Origin: Myotis daubentonii
Lineage: Eukaryota; Chordata; Mammalia; Chiroptera; Vespertilionidae
Assembly: GCF_963259705.1 (NCBI RefSeq)
Contig: NC_081847.1
Location: 94,157,464-94,221,463, forward strand
Direction of reading: 5' to 3'
DNA length: 64,000 nt
This document shows positions 22,331 to 33,120 of the stretch, piece by piece. The position numbers were made by a program, and so were the translations under genes. Below the pieces are notes generated by a model. The model had not been told where the DNA came from. It ran no database searches and was given only the letters and a program-made list of their open reading frames with translations. Within the stretch, counting starts at the first letter, position 1, and each line of letters opens with the position of its first letter.

Positions 22331-22816
22331 CCGCCCTCTTCCCCATCGATCACATGATTAAGAACAGTCCATGCTCCCAGTCCGTCCTGATCTCAGGATG
22401 AGTGAGGAGGAGTTCTCTTGGGGCTTTTTAAAGGCAAGGACCATGGTCATCACCACAAGGAAAGTCTGTCTCTTCGTCTCCCGCCCTCAGTGGCTCCTCA
22501 CTCGCCATCCAGTTCAGATAACAATGGCTCAAGGCCAGCCCGTGGGGAACGTTCCTTCCCGCTGCTGGTGACAGCGCGCTGATTAGCTAGCTGTGCCTAC
22601 CTGCCTTTCTTCCCTCAAGTTAGATACAGGCACTTGAACTTGAGATTTGTTTGCGATGAATGTAGTCTCAAATTCTAAACGAGTAATGCATGGTAGATGT
22701 GTGGGAGTATCAACAAGTAACCAAAATATATGATAGCTCTGTTGGTTCAGTAGCCAAATTGCACACTGTTTCCATTCCGGCACCATTTCGGCTATTGTAG
22801 GAGCAGCTGCCAGTGG
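22331..22816. other. Single-copy DNA
   Basis: No repeat termini or gene recognised. Confidence 0.3.
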
Positions 22817-22817
22817 A

Positions 22818-22860
<43 letters not shown>
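22817..22860. repeat. (GT)n microsatellite
   Basis: About 21 uninterrupted GT dinucleotides. Confidence 0.97.
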
Positions 22861-22862
<2 letters not shown>

Positions 22863-25115
22863 ACTCGGTGTTCTTACTCAATAAAGACATTGGGAAAAGA
22901 AGTGTCTCTCCTATTAATCAATAGATACCCATGTTCTGTCTTCATGGAGGGAAGTGCCGGCCAGGCACAGGTCAGTGAAGCGCGGCTGTGCTGACACCCC
23001 CGGTCTTGTTGACCAGGGAAGGCGTTGCTCTCAGCGCTACCCCTACCACAGCCTTCCGGGGTCTGGGTGCTTCAAGCAGAGGGCCCTCTATTTTGAACAT
23101 TTGGGGTCTAGAAAAATCTAATTTACCCTGAACTCCCTTCTGCATTTTAAAAATTGTGTCTGAATGCACAATGCAGTCAGAGTGACTGTTTGGTAGACAA
23201 AATGTATCCCCAAACTACCAAGGGATTTTCCTAAGTAGCTGGGATTACTCCAAAAATACCTTGCCGATTGGTATCAACCGTCATATTTAAATTCGCATTC
23301 CAGCGCTGAGAGCAATTTGTAGCGCATTATGCACCGCGGCTCCTCCCGCGCAGTTCCAGGGCGCTCCTGCCTGTGACAAGCTCCCCGTGCGCTGCTGCGA
23401 CAGTGGCAACATCAGAAATTGCCTAGAGATACCGCACAGGACCGAGTGACAGGAGGAAATTTCCTAATCATTTCATAAGCGCAGCCCTTCCCTACAGCCC
23501 CCTCTCCTCCAGCTGGAGAAAAAATGAGATGAGTTTGGGTTGGGAATGTTAATTGGAAGCTGATACGCTTGGCTTTCTGGCACAGCATTTAAATGTCGCC
23601 AGGGCTGTCTTCCTGTCCAAGAAAGCTACAATAAGTGAACTTATCTTACCCCCCCCCCCCCACTCTCACAAAAAAGAAACCTTAGGTTCTAGAGAGTACA
23701 AGCCAAATCCATAGAGAAAATCCTGAAATTGCCAACGCTATAGCTATGAATTGACCCTAATAATAGCTTTTATTATTTAGATGTCATAAAAATTCCAATG
23801 ATGTGCAGAACAGTAACATCTCCAGTTTAGCAGGAGATTGAAATGCTTTTTGGATTGTGCTCTATATGAAAGCCATCAGAGACAATAGAGTCTGGATAGA
23901 TATCCCGTCTAACATTTGCAAGAGGCATTAACAATATATTACACTTCACTGCCAACCGCAAACCCATAATATTATTCACAAATTATGTATTGAAGGTTGG
24001 GGAGCTGGAGACATTTTTGTAATGCTAATATATTAAGATATCCCCTCCAGAGAGGTTCTGTGGACCCTCTGCCTGCATTTTTCATAGTCTCCTTACTGCT
24101 GGACCATGTGATGGCTGTGAAATTGTTGCCTGGCTACACCAGTCTGTTTCCTAGAATGTTATCTGCCAGAGTTCAGAGGGGTTATCTTCAGAATTGTGAC
24201 TCCCCCAAACTAGACTACCAGTTATATAATTTATCTAAGGAAGTTTCTAAAACCATTAAAAATACTCTTCAAAACTGTGAGTTGCTTCAATCTGAGGAAG
24301 GAGAAAAGGGTTCCTTTGAATAATGAAATGATAAAAAGACCAGAAAAATTAAACTTGAATATCATGCTAATAACATGGGCATGGGGATTACTACTTAAGA
24401 TATACTTTTATTCTAACTATTTTGATTAACAGATGATATAAAAAAACTTGCAGAATAGAAAAAAAATAAATACATTCATAGCAGATGCTTTTATAGAGAC
24501 CTAAAACTTTTAAGTATCCCAGAGGAAATACAATTAAAGTATGATGAGACGGGAGTCTTTGATATCTCTATTAAGGCCTTAACAAGGAAGAGGCATATGG
24601 TGGGGAACTATCAGGAAGGTAGACGTGTCTGGCTAAACGGTGTAAAGTGGAAGCACTAATTAAGACACACGAACAATAATAATGACAATTACAACAGCAA
24701 CAGTGATGCTGCTAATAAACGCGAAGGTGAAGGGAAAAAGGGAGTGAGGATGGATAAAGGTCATTCTACATGGCCATGATTTTATCCGATCAATAATTAA
24801 TTACCAAATGTGACTCCATGGACTGGCCTTGCGAGCTGATGGGGTTAACCAAGTGCCTTCCATTAGACTCGATGGCTGGACAGGAAAGGATCGGATCAGG
24901 CCACGGGACTCTGAAAAGCAAGCAAGACCGTGGGGACAGAAGGGCTCTCTTGAAGAACTAAGATGGAGGCTCACCCTGCTGGGCTGAAGACCTGTTTTGA
25001 AGTCATAGTGAGTAAGGGAGTGTGATACTGACGCAACGGCAGAGAAGAGAGGAATGCAACAGACAGAACACGCAGAACAGGCCCCCATGAGCAGCCAGGC
25101 TTCTAAGGAGGAGCT
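22861..25115. other. AT-rich single-copy DNA with possible regulatory island
   Basis: A C run lies at 23650-23661. The segment 23230-23640 mixes AT-rich and CpG-containing unique sequence (ATTTAAATTCGCATTCCAGC, GCGCATTATGCACCGCGG) and has the texture of a conserved noncoding element. The rest (23.7-24.8 kb) is AT-rich without recognised elements. Confidence 0.3.
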
Positions 25116-25172
25116 GCTGCAGGGCGGGGGCAGGGCGGGGGCAGGGCGGGGGCAGGGCGGGGCGGGTGGGGG
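25116..25172 (+). repeat. G-rich minisatellite, 12-bp unit
   Basis: Four to five tandem copies of GGGGGCAGGGCG with a GGCGGGTGGGGGC end variant. Many runs of three or more G sit within 60 bases on the plus strand, so a G-quadruplex could form. Confidence 0.9.
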
Positions 25173-25339
25173 CAGGGATCCCGCACAGACCATGCTGTTG
25201 GCTGGGAGGCCCATGGACAAGGAGGTGTCGTGGTCACGGCTGGAAACTGTATTAAGAAGTCATTCCAGATGGACTTCAATCCGAAATGTAAATACAAAAC
25301 AAGAAAACTTAAAAAATAGCACTAAACAGGGCACCACCA

Positions 25340-25512
25340 GGGCCGTACGATAAGCAGAGATTTCTTCGACAAGACGTACGTGCTCTAAGTAAAAACGGTT
25401 TTTGATAAATGGGCTCAAACGAAAGGACTGCACTCCTTTTCGTCAGAAGACAGCCTTGCGAGATGAAACGCAGGCCCTGCACAGTGCGAAAGGGCGTTTT
25501 CCAGAACATAGA
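25340..25512 (+). mobile_element. L1 ORF2 3' fragment
   Basis: AGATTTCTTCGACAAGACG, GATAAATGGGCTCAAACG and GTCAGAAGACAGCCTTGCG follow the order of the L1 ORF2 3' region (frame degraded). Confidence 0.5.
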
Positions 25513-25529
25513 TTACAGATCTGGTCCCT

Positions 25530-25725
25530 TTCACCACGGAGGATGCGTTACAGGACGCCCAGTGGATGCCTGAGACCGCGGGCAGCACCGAACCCTCCTT
25601 ATAGCATGCGTTCCTCTACACACACCTGCCATGAAGTTGAATTTATGAATCAGGCACAGCACGAGATTAACAAGACTCACTACGAATCGAATGGAACAAG
25701 CATAAGCAAAAGAGGGTGATCCCCG
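25530..25725 (+). mobile_element. Tigger-type (pogo-like) DNA transposon fossil
   Basis: CAGGACGCCCAGTGGATGCC, CTGAGACCGCGGGCAGCACC and a diverged GAATTTATGAATCAGGCACA match a common ancient mammalian DNA transposon that I associate with Tigger. Family named from memory. Confidence 0.4.
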
Positions 25726-25829
25726 GGGGTTGGGCTCTTGACTGAAACAGGCCTGGGAGGGACTCCGGTCCGGAGTCGTTCTGTGTCGCGCGTGATCTGG
25801 CTGCTTTCATCTTGAGAAGTCACTGTGAT

Positions 25830-26925
25830 TTCTGCAACTTGCGTCTATATTAAACCTCCATGGAAAACTAAAAGCAATGCGAAACAGAAACCAGTGCCCC
25901 CAAATGCAGATCTGGGACCCAAAAGTTTTGGGTACCCGGGGCCACAGCGAGAAACAGTGTGAGCAAGAACTTACAGCGTGTGCACGTTTGCGCGTGGGCG
26001 CATTATAAACATGGCGAACATATGTTAGGTACATTGATGTGTTCTCCATCATCCTTTGTACTTGAGTGCATGACCACAACGAGATATGAAGGGATAAGCG
26101 GTTCCTTTGCCCCTTTTAAGAGGAAGGGAGCATGAGAGGAATGCGGTCCAGTATGTCATGTAATTAGGTCATCGTTGCTTTTCCCTCATATTGTGTCGGA
26201 TGATGAGCTGAGACGAGGAATAAAAGTATGCGTCCCAGCCATTTCCTTATCACTTGTGCTTGTATTATTTATGCTGCCTTCAGTCTGCAGTTTCTTTGAG
26301 AGAGTCTTTGAAAGCCATCTGCCCATTTTCTGAGGCGTAAATTATTTTGAACGTGATGATATGGACCATAAATTCATTTAGCCAGACACGTGGTGTGACC
26401 GTGGGTCATGGCAACGCTTCAGAGCGTCTCCCTGGGACACGCCTGTCCTTCCCCTGGCGCCGCCAGATGCCTGACTGGGGCCAATCATGCATTGAATGCA
26501 AACTCATTTGTTTCTGACTTTAGGGTAAGGCGGGAATATGGAAATCCTAACATTCTTTCCCTGTTCTCAGTGGGTTTTGTCGAGGTCGCCTAGGAAGCAC
26601 CCGTCTTGATGGGTAAGTGAAGTCCACAGTGTGGCTCCTAACTCAAGACCGGAAGGTAGTGCCATTCCTGGGGCTGAGAGGAAGGGCCCAGCCTGAATGT
26701 GGGCTCCGGGGCCCCATCTGCAGACCAGCAGGGATCAAAGACTTCCAGAACGCTTTCCCCACCACAGCTCCACTGGATGGAGGGCAAGGTTTGTGTGCAG
26801 CAATCTATGTCTCTCCAGATTTTCAGAGAAAGAGCAAGATCACTTAGATCAGCCTGCTCAACTATAAAATGAAGGATTTGTCACGGTGAACATGAAGGCT
26901 CCTCCTCATTATAAGAAGTATCACA
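25830..26925. other. Single-copy DNA
   Basis: No element termini or coding signatures recognised; mildly AT-rich. Confidence 0.3.
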
Positions 26926-27310
26926 GCCCACACGGTGTCCCCTGACACTCAGCGGCTGGAGTTCTAACCCCTCACCGTCAGAATGCAATTACTTTTGGAG
27001 ACAGGGCCTTCAGAGAGGCAGGGAGGCAGCGTGAGGTTGGGTGGACTGGCTCTGGTCCAGTGGGACTGCTGTCCCTTCAGGAGAGGAGGTCGTGATGCAG
27101 ACACATGGAGGGAGACGTGTGAGGACACACAGAGAAGACGCCGTCTTCAGGCCAAGGAGACGGGCCTCGGAGGAAACCAACTCTGGTGGCGTCAAGTTCC
27201 AGGCACCTGGCCCCCAGAGCTTCGAGAAAATGAATTCCTCTTGTTGAAGCACCCATCTGGTGCTTGGTTATGACAGCCCCATCACACCATACAGCCAGCG
27301 CCCCCTCCAG
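26926..27310 (+). mobile_element. MaLR/MLT1-like LTR fossil, interrupted by the provirus
   Basis: Contains GGAGTTCTAACCCCTCACC, TGTGAGGACACACAGAGAAG, GGCCTCGGAGGAAACCAAC and GGTTATGACAGCCCCATC, diverged versions of phrases typical of an old mammalian LTR. The class II provirus is inserted at its 3' end, so it predates that insertion. Confidence 0.45.
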
Positions 27311-27316
27311 CTTCCC
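27311..27316. repeat. Target duplication CTTCCC, left
   Basis: Exact 6-base match to 29429-29434 on the far side of the provirus. Six bases is the duplication length of class II (ERVK-like) integrases. Confidence 0.9.
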
Positions 27317-27628
27317 TGCCGGGAGCCGGTCCATGCTTGCTGTTTCAAGGGACCTGGCATATATGGCATACTGTTCCTAATATGTTTGCTCACCTTCTTG
27401 GCACTATGTGTTTTAACCAAGGTCTCTGAGAAAGGTTGTTTTCCCCAGGTAGGGATTTTCCCCTGAAGTTAGGGAGGGAATAAAACCCCTCAACTAAGTG
27501 CCAGGCGGGTAATTAATCCCTTTAACTACGAACAATCATGCTTAAACTACATAATCTTTTCTCCCTGGAATGGAGATAAGAAACGCCCTAACCTTTGTAA
27601 TAGAGATTGATAGGATTGAATCAACTGG

Positions 27629-27636
27629 TATAAATA
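27629..27636 (+). promoter_or_regulatory. TATA box of the 5' LTR
   Basis: TATAAATA in the context CAACTGGTATAAATACAG, repeated at the same offset in all four LTR copies of the window (28952, 62498, 63192). Transcription probably starts about 25-30 bases downstream. Confidence 0.75.
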
Positions 27637-27819
27637 CAGTTGTAACAAGACAGAAAGACTCAGAACTCAGGAGACAGAATTCAGAAGACAGAACCTACAC
27701 GGAGCCTAGAGACAGAAGAACTTCGCTGGCGAGAGCATGCCAGAGGATCCTGGAGAGGGACTGGCCTCAGAGCCTAGAGACAGAGCCTAGTGGGAGAATA
27801 TGGCAAGGGATCCTGGACT

Positions 27820-28010
27820 GAACCTGACTACAGAGATTGGCAGGAGAACCTGACTGGAACCTGGACACTGAACCTGACTGGAGAGCCTGGACAGAACCTG
27901 GCTGGAGAACCTAGCGAGGGAACATGGCTACAGAACCTCGCTGGAGATCCGAAGCAGAGCCTCTCTGGAGATCAAGACCAGAACTCGGCTGGAGATCCTG
28001 GCTAGGCTGC
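27820..28010 (+). repeat. Degenerate tandem repeat inside the LTR
   Basis: Successive units of about 18-24 bases around the core GAACCTGGCTGGAGA or GAACCTGACTGGA. The same block in the 3' LTR (29143-29333) is identical; in the two LTRs at 62-63.6 kb it differs in number and order of units. Confidence 0.8.
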
Positions 28011-28107
28011 TGATCAACTGAACGCTGTCTCCGTGTCATTCCTTCTTCGCCGACTCCGTCCACACCTTTGGGGACCCCTGGACCTGCTGGGGTTGGACCC
28101 CGGCATA

Positions 28108-28122
28108 TGGCGCCCGAACAGG
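28108..28122 (+). promoter_or_regulatory. Primer binding site, tRNA-Lys type
   Basis: TGGCGCCCGAACAGG lies two bases after the LTR end. These 15 bases match the primer site complementary to the 3' end of tRNA-Lys(UUU), known from lentiviruses and some class II elements. The final three bases of the usual 18 differ. Confidence 0.9.
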
Positions 28123-28130
28123 ATTCCCTT

Positions 28131-28137
28131 AGGTAAG
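28131..28137 (+). promoter_or_regulatory. Possible 5' splice donor in the leader
   Basis: AGGTAAG, a near-consensus donor about 10 bases after the primer site, where retroviral leaders often carry the donor for subgenomic RNA. With env lost it has no obvious retained target. Confidence 0.4.
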
Positions 28138-28256
28138 CCCCCCCCATTGAGAACCCCACACTCGGGACGGATAGGACTCCACCAGGGTGCTACAGACCCC
28201 CCTATAGAGGATAAGTAGGGTAAGAAGGTGGATAGTACAGAACTTAGATTGAGAAG

Positions 28257-28415
28257 ATGTGCCATACTGAGTCCAAAGAAAGAAGACTCCGTATTGATCT
28301 TTTAACACATATGCTTGCTAGCAGAGGAGTTAAGGTTACTCCCAGTCAGATGGAACATTTTATACAAGAAATACGTCCATGCTTTTCTGAGGAAGGAAAG
28401 GTGCCGGAAAGGTAA
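28257..28415 (+). pseudogene. Truncated gag start (matrix N-terminus)
   Basis: A 52-codon frame opens at the ATG at 28257 and stops at TAA 28413-28415. Its composition and phrases (LTHMLASRGVKV near residues 16-27) resemble the matrix N-terminus of betaretrovirus-like gag. A short repeat (GGAAAGGTGCCGGAAAGGTA, about 28396-28415) lies at the break; downstream, a different frame continues the coding-like texture briefly, indicating a small insertion or frameshift. The rest of gag is missing. It cannot make a functional Gag. Confidence 0.7.
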
Positions 28416-28624
28416 ATGTAGAGGCATGGGAGAAGGTAGGCCCAAGGAGCCTTATCCTTAACCCCACTGCAGCCTTTCCACCCCGGGAAAGTGCAGGATT
28501 GGCAAGCTCTCCCTGGGGTGATAGATCAGGACTCAGGTAATAGCAGAAAGCGCCAATCCTACTCTTAAAATGGATACAAGAGAGCGTTTCAGGTTTTTCT
28601 TTTTAATGCCTGCTTTTAAAAAAT
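28416..28624 (+). other. Residual interior of the provirus
   Basis: About 210 bases of degraded gag-like and 3' untranslated sequence lead to the polypurine tract. The abrupt passage from gag-like to 3'-end-like sequence marks the position of a large internal deletion, somewhere around 28470-28560. Confidence 0.5.
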
Positions 28625-28637
28625 AAAAAAGGGGGAA
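28625..28637 (+). promoter_or_regulatory. Polypurine tract
   Basis: AAAAAAGGGGGAA sits two bases (TT) before the 3' LTR, the position required for plus-strand priming in reverse transcription. Confidence 0.88.
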
Positions 28638-28639
28638 TT

Positions 28640-29428
28640 TGCCGGGAGCCGGTCCATGCTTGCTGTTTCAAGGGACCTGGCATATATGGCATACTGTTCC
28701 TAATATGTTTGCTCACCTTCTTGGCACTATGTGTTTTAACCAAGGTCTCTGAGAAAGGTTGTTTTCCCCAGGTAGGGATTTTCCCCTGAAGTTAGGGAGG
28801 GAATAAAACCCCTCAACTAAGTGCCAGGCGGGTAATTAATCCCTTTAACTACGAACAATCATGCTTAAACTACATAATCTTTTCTCCCTGGAATGGAGAT
28901 AAGAAACGCCCTAACCTTTGTAATAGAGATTGATAGGATTGAATCAACTGGTATAAATACAGTTGTAACAAGACAGAAAGACTCAGAACTCAGGAGACAG
29001 AATTCAGAAGACAGAACCTACACGGAGCCTAGAGACAGAAGAACTTCGCTGGCGAGAGCATGCCAGAGGATCCTGGAGAGGGACTGGCCTCAGAGCCTAG
29101 AGACAGAGCCTAGTGGGAGAATATGGCAAGGGATCCTGGACTGAACCTGACTACAGAGATTGGCAGGAGAACCTGACTGGAACCTGGACACTGAACCTGA
29201 CTGGAGAGCCTGGACAGAACCTGGCTGGAGAACCTAGCGAGGGAACATGGCTACAGAACCTCGCTGGAGATCCGAAGCAGAGCCTCTCTGGAGATCAAGA
29301 CCAGAACTCGGCTGGAGATCCTGGCTAGGCTGCTGATCAACTGAACGCTGTCTCCGTGTCATTCCTTCTTCGCCGACTCCGTCCACACCTTTGGGGACCC
29401 CTGGACCTGCTGGGGTTGGACCCCGGCA
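28640..29428 (+). repeat. 3' LTR (789 bp)
   Basis: Same length and, by eye, the same sequence as the 5' LTR at an offset of 1323. TATAAATA is at 28952-28959. The copy ends in CCCCGGCA at 29428, followed by the CTTCCC duplication at 29429-29434. Confidence 0.94.
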
Positions 29429-29434
29429 CTTCCC

Positions 29435-29800
29435 TGCGGTCACATTGACATCTGGCATGGGGTAGGGTGAGAGGGTATCACATGAGTCAACCTGAACACA
29501 TCCATAAACCACAATGTGTGATCATTTATGTAGGTTACACCCATCACCTCATAGAGTTACATTCTCTTGGTGTGTGCCGAGGCCTTTTAAAATCTACTCT
29601 CTCAGCAACTTTCAAATATACATTACGGCATTGTTGCCTACAGTCACCTACCGTACATTACATCCCCGGGACATGTTCATCTTATAATGAAGTTTTACCC
29701 TTTGACCCCCGCCACAGCTCTCCCCATCCGATAGGTCAGTGTGAAGGATGCACAGTACCTGTGCTTCTAATCGAACCTGCTTCAAGGCGAACTTCCGGAG
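29435..29800 (-). mobile_element. Probable L1 3' UTR fragment
   Basis: Phrases such as CACCTCATAGAGTTACATTC, CATGTTCATCTTATAATGAA and GAAGTTTTACCCTTTGACCC correspond to the reverse complement of an old L1 3' region. The 5' boundary is blurred by the adjoining provirus. Confidence 0.45.
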
Positions 29801-32028
29801 CCTAAGTGATCCCTACTAAATAGCCGAGCATAGAAGCGACCATACGTATTATTAGTATCTGGAAGTACATACTTGAACTTGGAATCCTGCTTGACAAGGA
29901 TTACACTTCCCTGTTCCTCTAAATGTAGACGGAGACTATTAGTTTCAGAATTTTCCTGATGAACATTATACCACGAGACAGGTTAGACAGGTGGTGTTCA
30001 AGAGAAGCCAAGCGACCCGGGGTGTGGCAGGGCCTGGCCACGGGGGTATTGTTCTGACTGACTGACTCAGGGAGGCCCGAAGCGGGGTGGGCAGAGGACA
30101 CAGGGCTGCCTCTCGTGCTGCCCAAGGGGCATCTGATGAAACCCCTTTTCACTGGCTCAGCCGCCCAAGATTTTCTCAGGGAAACAGCCACCTTACTCGA
30201 ATTGATAAAAACCTGATTAGTTTTCATTCCACTTCTATCCTAGTAGCTATTTTCAAGTAAAGCATCTGGTGTCCTGATAGGATGGCATTAAATCACATTT
30301 ATAGCTGCGAGACGGACGGAATGCGAAGCGCAAATCGGTTGTTTGACCAAGGAGATGGGCCCAGGTAGCTAATTGGACTCTCTCCCCGCCTTTCTGAGAG
30401 CCGGCGGCTGTTTGGAGAAGTTAACAAAAGACATTTGTGAGGGAAGATATTAGGCAGTAATGCTAAAACTTTGCATAATCCATTTAACAAATCACTTCTT
30501 TGCAGCTACGGTACACTGTCCAATGAAGGGAACACACTGAGCCAAATGCGAGAGGAATAGTTGAATGTCTGGCTTCATTTTAAGGGGCAGCAGGCAGGTA
30601 GGACTCATGGCAGAGAACAGGGAGGCCATGTAGCTGCCAGGATCCGGGTGGAGCTCTGGGCTCCTTGTGTGGGGCTGAGCTGTTGTTCTGCTGCTGGAGG
30701 ATGAGGAGAGAGGTGAGCATTTCCGTCGCCTCTGGTCTGTTTCCAGGCAGAGCCAGGCGCCGTCCTGCGGGCCTTCCAGTCTGTGTTCTCTGCACCAGGC
30801 GCCACCTGGCGATGGGGCAGGTGGAGGAGGAGGAGGAGGAGGAGGGGTCCTCGGGTCTCTCACCCACGTCCTCAAGCAGGGCAGCCCCTCTTGTCTTGAA
30901 CATTGGGCTTCACTGAAAGATCTCCTTTCATTAAAGGGTTTCAAAACCATAACAACTTCAGCGACTGTTCGGAATCGCTCTTGCTAATCTGAGCACCGTG
31001 TTGTGCTTGGGCGCGGGCAGAGCAGGAAGTAGTCAAGGGTCCCAGATGCCCGGCTTTCCCACGCCGCACGCTTCCCTGCGGGTGGAACCGCTTCCCTCCC
31101 CTGCGTGACATCCCGCCCGCCCGCGCGCCTCTCTCCCTAACACTTAGGCTATTTCCCGAGGGAGGGATCGAGGTGTGGAGCGTTTCTCTCCATCAAAGAG
31201 GAGACAACAGATTCCTCGCGGGTAATGTGGCAGATTAACCAGCGGGGCAATCGGCAATCGGTACCTCCCCTGCGCGTGGGAGGAGAGACCTCCCCCCCTC
31301 TCAGCCCCATTGCACCCCCCTCTGTGTTTCCAGCAGAGGGAGAACCCACTGGCCCTTCTTGGCTCCTGGCCACGCCTGATGCCTGGCGGGGCTCTCACTC
31401 CCCCCGCCCACACCTGAGAGTTTAGACACACGAAGAGCCTGTCCCTGAGAACCTCAGACCCTAGGAATTCACTCCTTTCATCACCGGCTCACTCCACCTC
31501 CATCTCTGAGGTCCTACTCAGGACACAATGACTGATCTGGCCGCCTCAGTCCTCAAAGGAACTCCGGTCTCCGAGAAGAAGCAGACGTAGGAGCAGCACT
31601 TGTAATGATAAAAACAGTGGTAACAAAACCGCTCGGGCCGAACTCGCCGCCCTCATGGGACCGCATATACTTGCAGTCACAGGTGCCTAAAGCGAAATGG
31701 GATCTCGCTTTCGTGCTTGGCGGAGAGCTGTTTGGTTTGAACGACTGCTACGGAGAAGGCGAAGAAAGTTCTCTTGGGGCCGTGACCCTGTGCAGAGTTT
31801 CCAAGGGCAGCTGGTCATTTCTCAGGTCGAGGTTTTAAGATTTAACTTGGCAAGCGAAGGCAGTAAAACGCGTCGCAATGCTTTTCTTGTCCCCCAACAT
31901 TTCTAGAGTAATGCAGATCTGGGATCGTTTTTCTCTGGAAGCAGCATGTGTTATAGAATGTAGGAATTACATTTGACAGCTAGCGTCAGCGCCTTCATCA
32001 CAATGGCTTAAAAAAATGAAGGGTGTTT
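29801..32028. other. Single-copy DNA; (GGA)n at 30817-30847
   Basis: Mixed GC content with a short GGA run that produces a poly-Glu or poly-Ser frame depending on strand. A homopolymer C run followed by CA repeats lies at 32030-32059. No gene recognised. Confidence 0.3.
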
Positions 32029-32029
32029 C

Positions 32030-32059
<30 letters not shown>
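32030..32059. repeat. C homopolymer and (CA)n
   Basis: About 17 C residues followed by ACACACACACACA. Confidence 0.9.
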
Positions 32060-32060
<1 letters not shown>

Positions 32061-32289
32061 GAAAGGAGGTTTTGCAGTAGTTAGTTCTGAATAAAGTCCA
32101 GGTACTGATATGACTCCATGAAGTTACCTGGGACTCCGGCTCTTTCTAATTTACACCTTTGCTATGCTTAGCACTGGCTTCCATCTGCAAAGTTATACAG
32201 TGATTGCTAAAGATTCAGACCTCGTGTCCACATTCCAGATAGAAAGGGGGGAAGGCAAGGGGCAGCAGGGATCTGTCATCCATTTAAAG

Positions 32290-32400
32290 ATTCTCCATGG
32301 AAAGCATATTCAACGACATTTGCTGTCATTTTATTGGCCAGAACTCAATCTCAGGGCCACACCTAGCTGCAAGGGAGGCTGGGAATTTTTTTTTAACCCA
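32290..32400. mobile_element. Old interspersed repeat fragment, class unassigned
   Basis: TTTTATTGGCCAGAACTCAATC with GGGCCACACCTAGCTGCAAG is a phrase repeated widely in mammalian genomes; I cannot name the family with confidence. Confidence 0.35.
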
Positions 32401-32984
32401 AGAATCTTGCTGCTCAGAACAAAATTGGGGTTTTGTGTTTAGGTGTTTAGGAGGATCAGACATTAGGTTGGTAACTGACAGTATTGGTTACAGATGTCTT
32501 GGCCATTTTAGCAATGTCTCTTAACACTCATCTTCCTTCTTTCTCAGCAAAACCTATGGAAACAGGCATGTATGTGCCAACGGGAAATTTTCCAATTACT
32601 AGAAATGAAAACCCCTATAATTTTATTCTGATACTAAATCAGACTTTCCTTCTTATTAAAATAACCATTCAACAGGTAAATTATTATAATTTAATGTGAA
32701 TGTTTCTCCCTCAAGTATAAGCCAATTTAATAATATCTAAATTTTGTCTTTATTCTTTAATTTAGTTAAAGCATATAAATTATTACCTCTCAATTGAACA
32801 GGAGTAATTTTATGTACCCTAATTTTTTTCCATATTAAAGAATTCTTTTATACCAATGAAAAGTTAAAAATTATATATATCTTGGTGTTAAATAATTTCC
32901 AAGGTTCATCTGTAGTCTGAAATTATAACTAAAAGTGAAAACACAGGTTTTATATGAAAGTGTTGGTAGATAAGGGATATTAGA
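32401..32984. other. AT-rich single-copy DNA
   Basis: No element termini or gene recognised. Confidence 0.3.
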
Positions 32985-33120
32985 ACACTTTACCAATAAT
33001 ATTATTGCCTCTCTTTTGTAGGTATAAAATTGAGGCACCAGTTGGTTAAATGATTCTTCATGTGTCAGTAATAGGGCTAAGATTAAACTCAGAATTCCTG
33101 ACTCCTGGTCCCATAGTGTA
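32985..33120 (-). mobile_element. MIR fragment
   Basis: GGTATAAAATTGAGGCACC and AGGGCTAAGATTAAACTCAG followed by CCTGACTCCTGGTCC follow the reverse complement order of MIR. Confidence 0.5.

Larger units (their letters stand above)
27317..28105 (+). repeat. 5' LTR (789 bp)
   Basis: Begins TGCCGGGAGCCGG and ends GGACCCCGGCA, so its termini are TG...CA with a longer imperfect inverted repeat (TGCCGGG / CCCCGGCA). TATAAATA lies 312 bases in. The part after the TATA box contains a degenerate repeat based on GAACCTGGCTGGAGA. An AATAAA occurs at about 27479, upstream of the TATA box; I see no AATAAA downstream, so the polyadenylation signal is unclear. Confidence 0.94.
27317..29428 (+). mobile_element. 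Non-autonomous class II endogenous retrovirus, two identical LTRs
   Basis: A 2112-bp provirus: 789-bp LTR, 534-bp interior, 789-bp LTR, bounded by CTTCCC duplications. I see no differences between the LTRs when reading them side by side, which implies recent insertion or recent gene conversion. The interior keeps a lysine-tRNA primer site, a possible splice donor, a short gag start and a polypurine tract, but pro, pol and env are absent. Such an element can be copied only with proteins supplied by a relative. A related locus lies at 62.2-63.6 kb. Confidence 0.94.

Noticed and set aside
24000..24323. 108-codon plus-strand frame in AT-rich unique DNA
   Set aside because: No domain and no splice or codon evidence; an AT-rich frame of this length is not exceptional in 64 kb.
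27570..28005. Open frames of 83 and 71 codons repeated exactly at 28.9-29.3 kb and in part at 62.4 kb
   Set aside because: They lie inside LTRs and are kept by the repeat block and by copying; nothing suggests translation.
28257..28500. Functional gag gene
   Set aside because: Only 52 codons before a stop, followed by a shifted frame and a large deletion.
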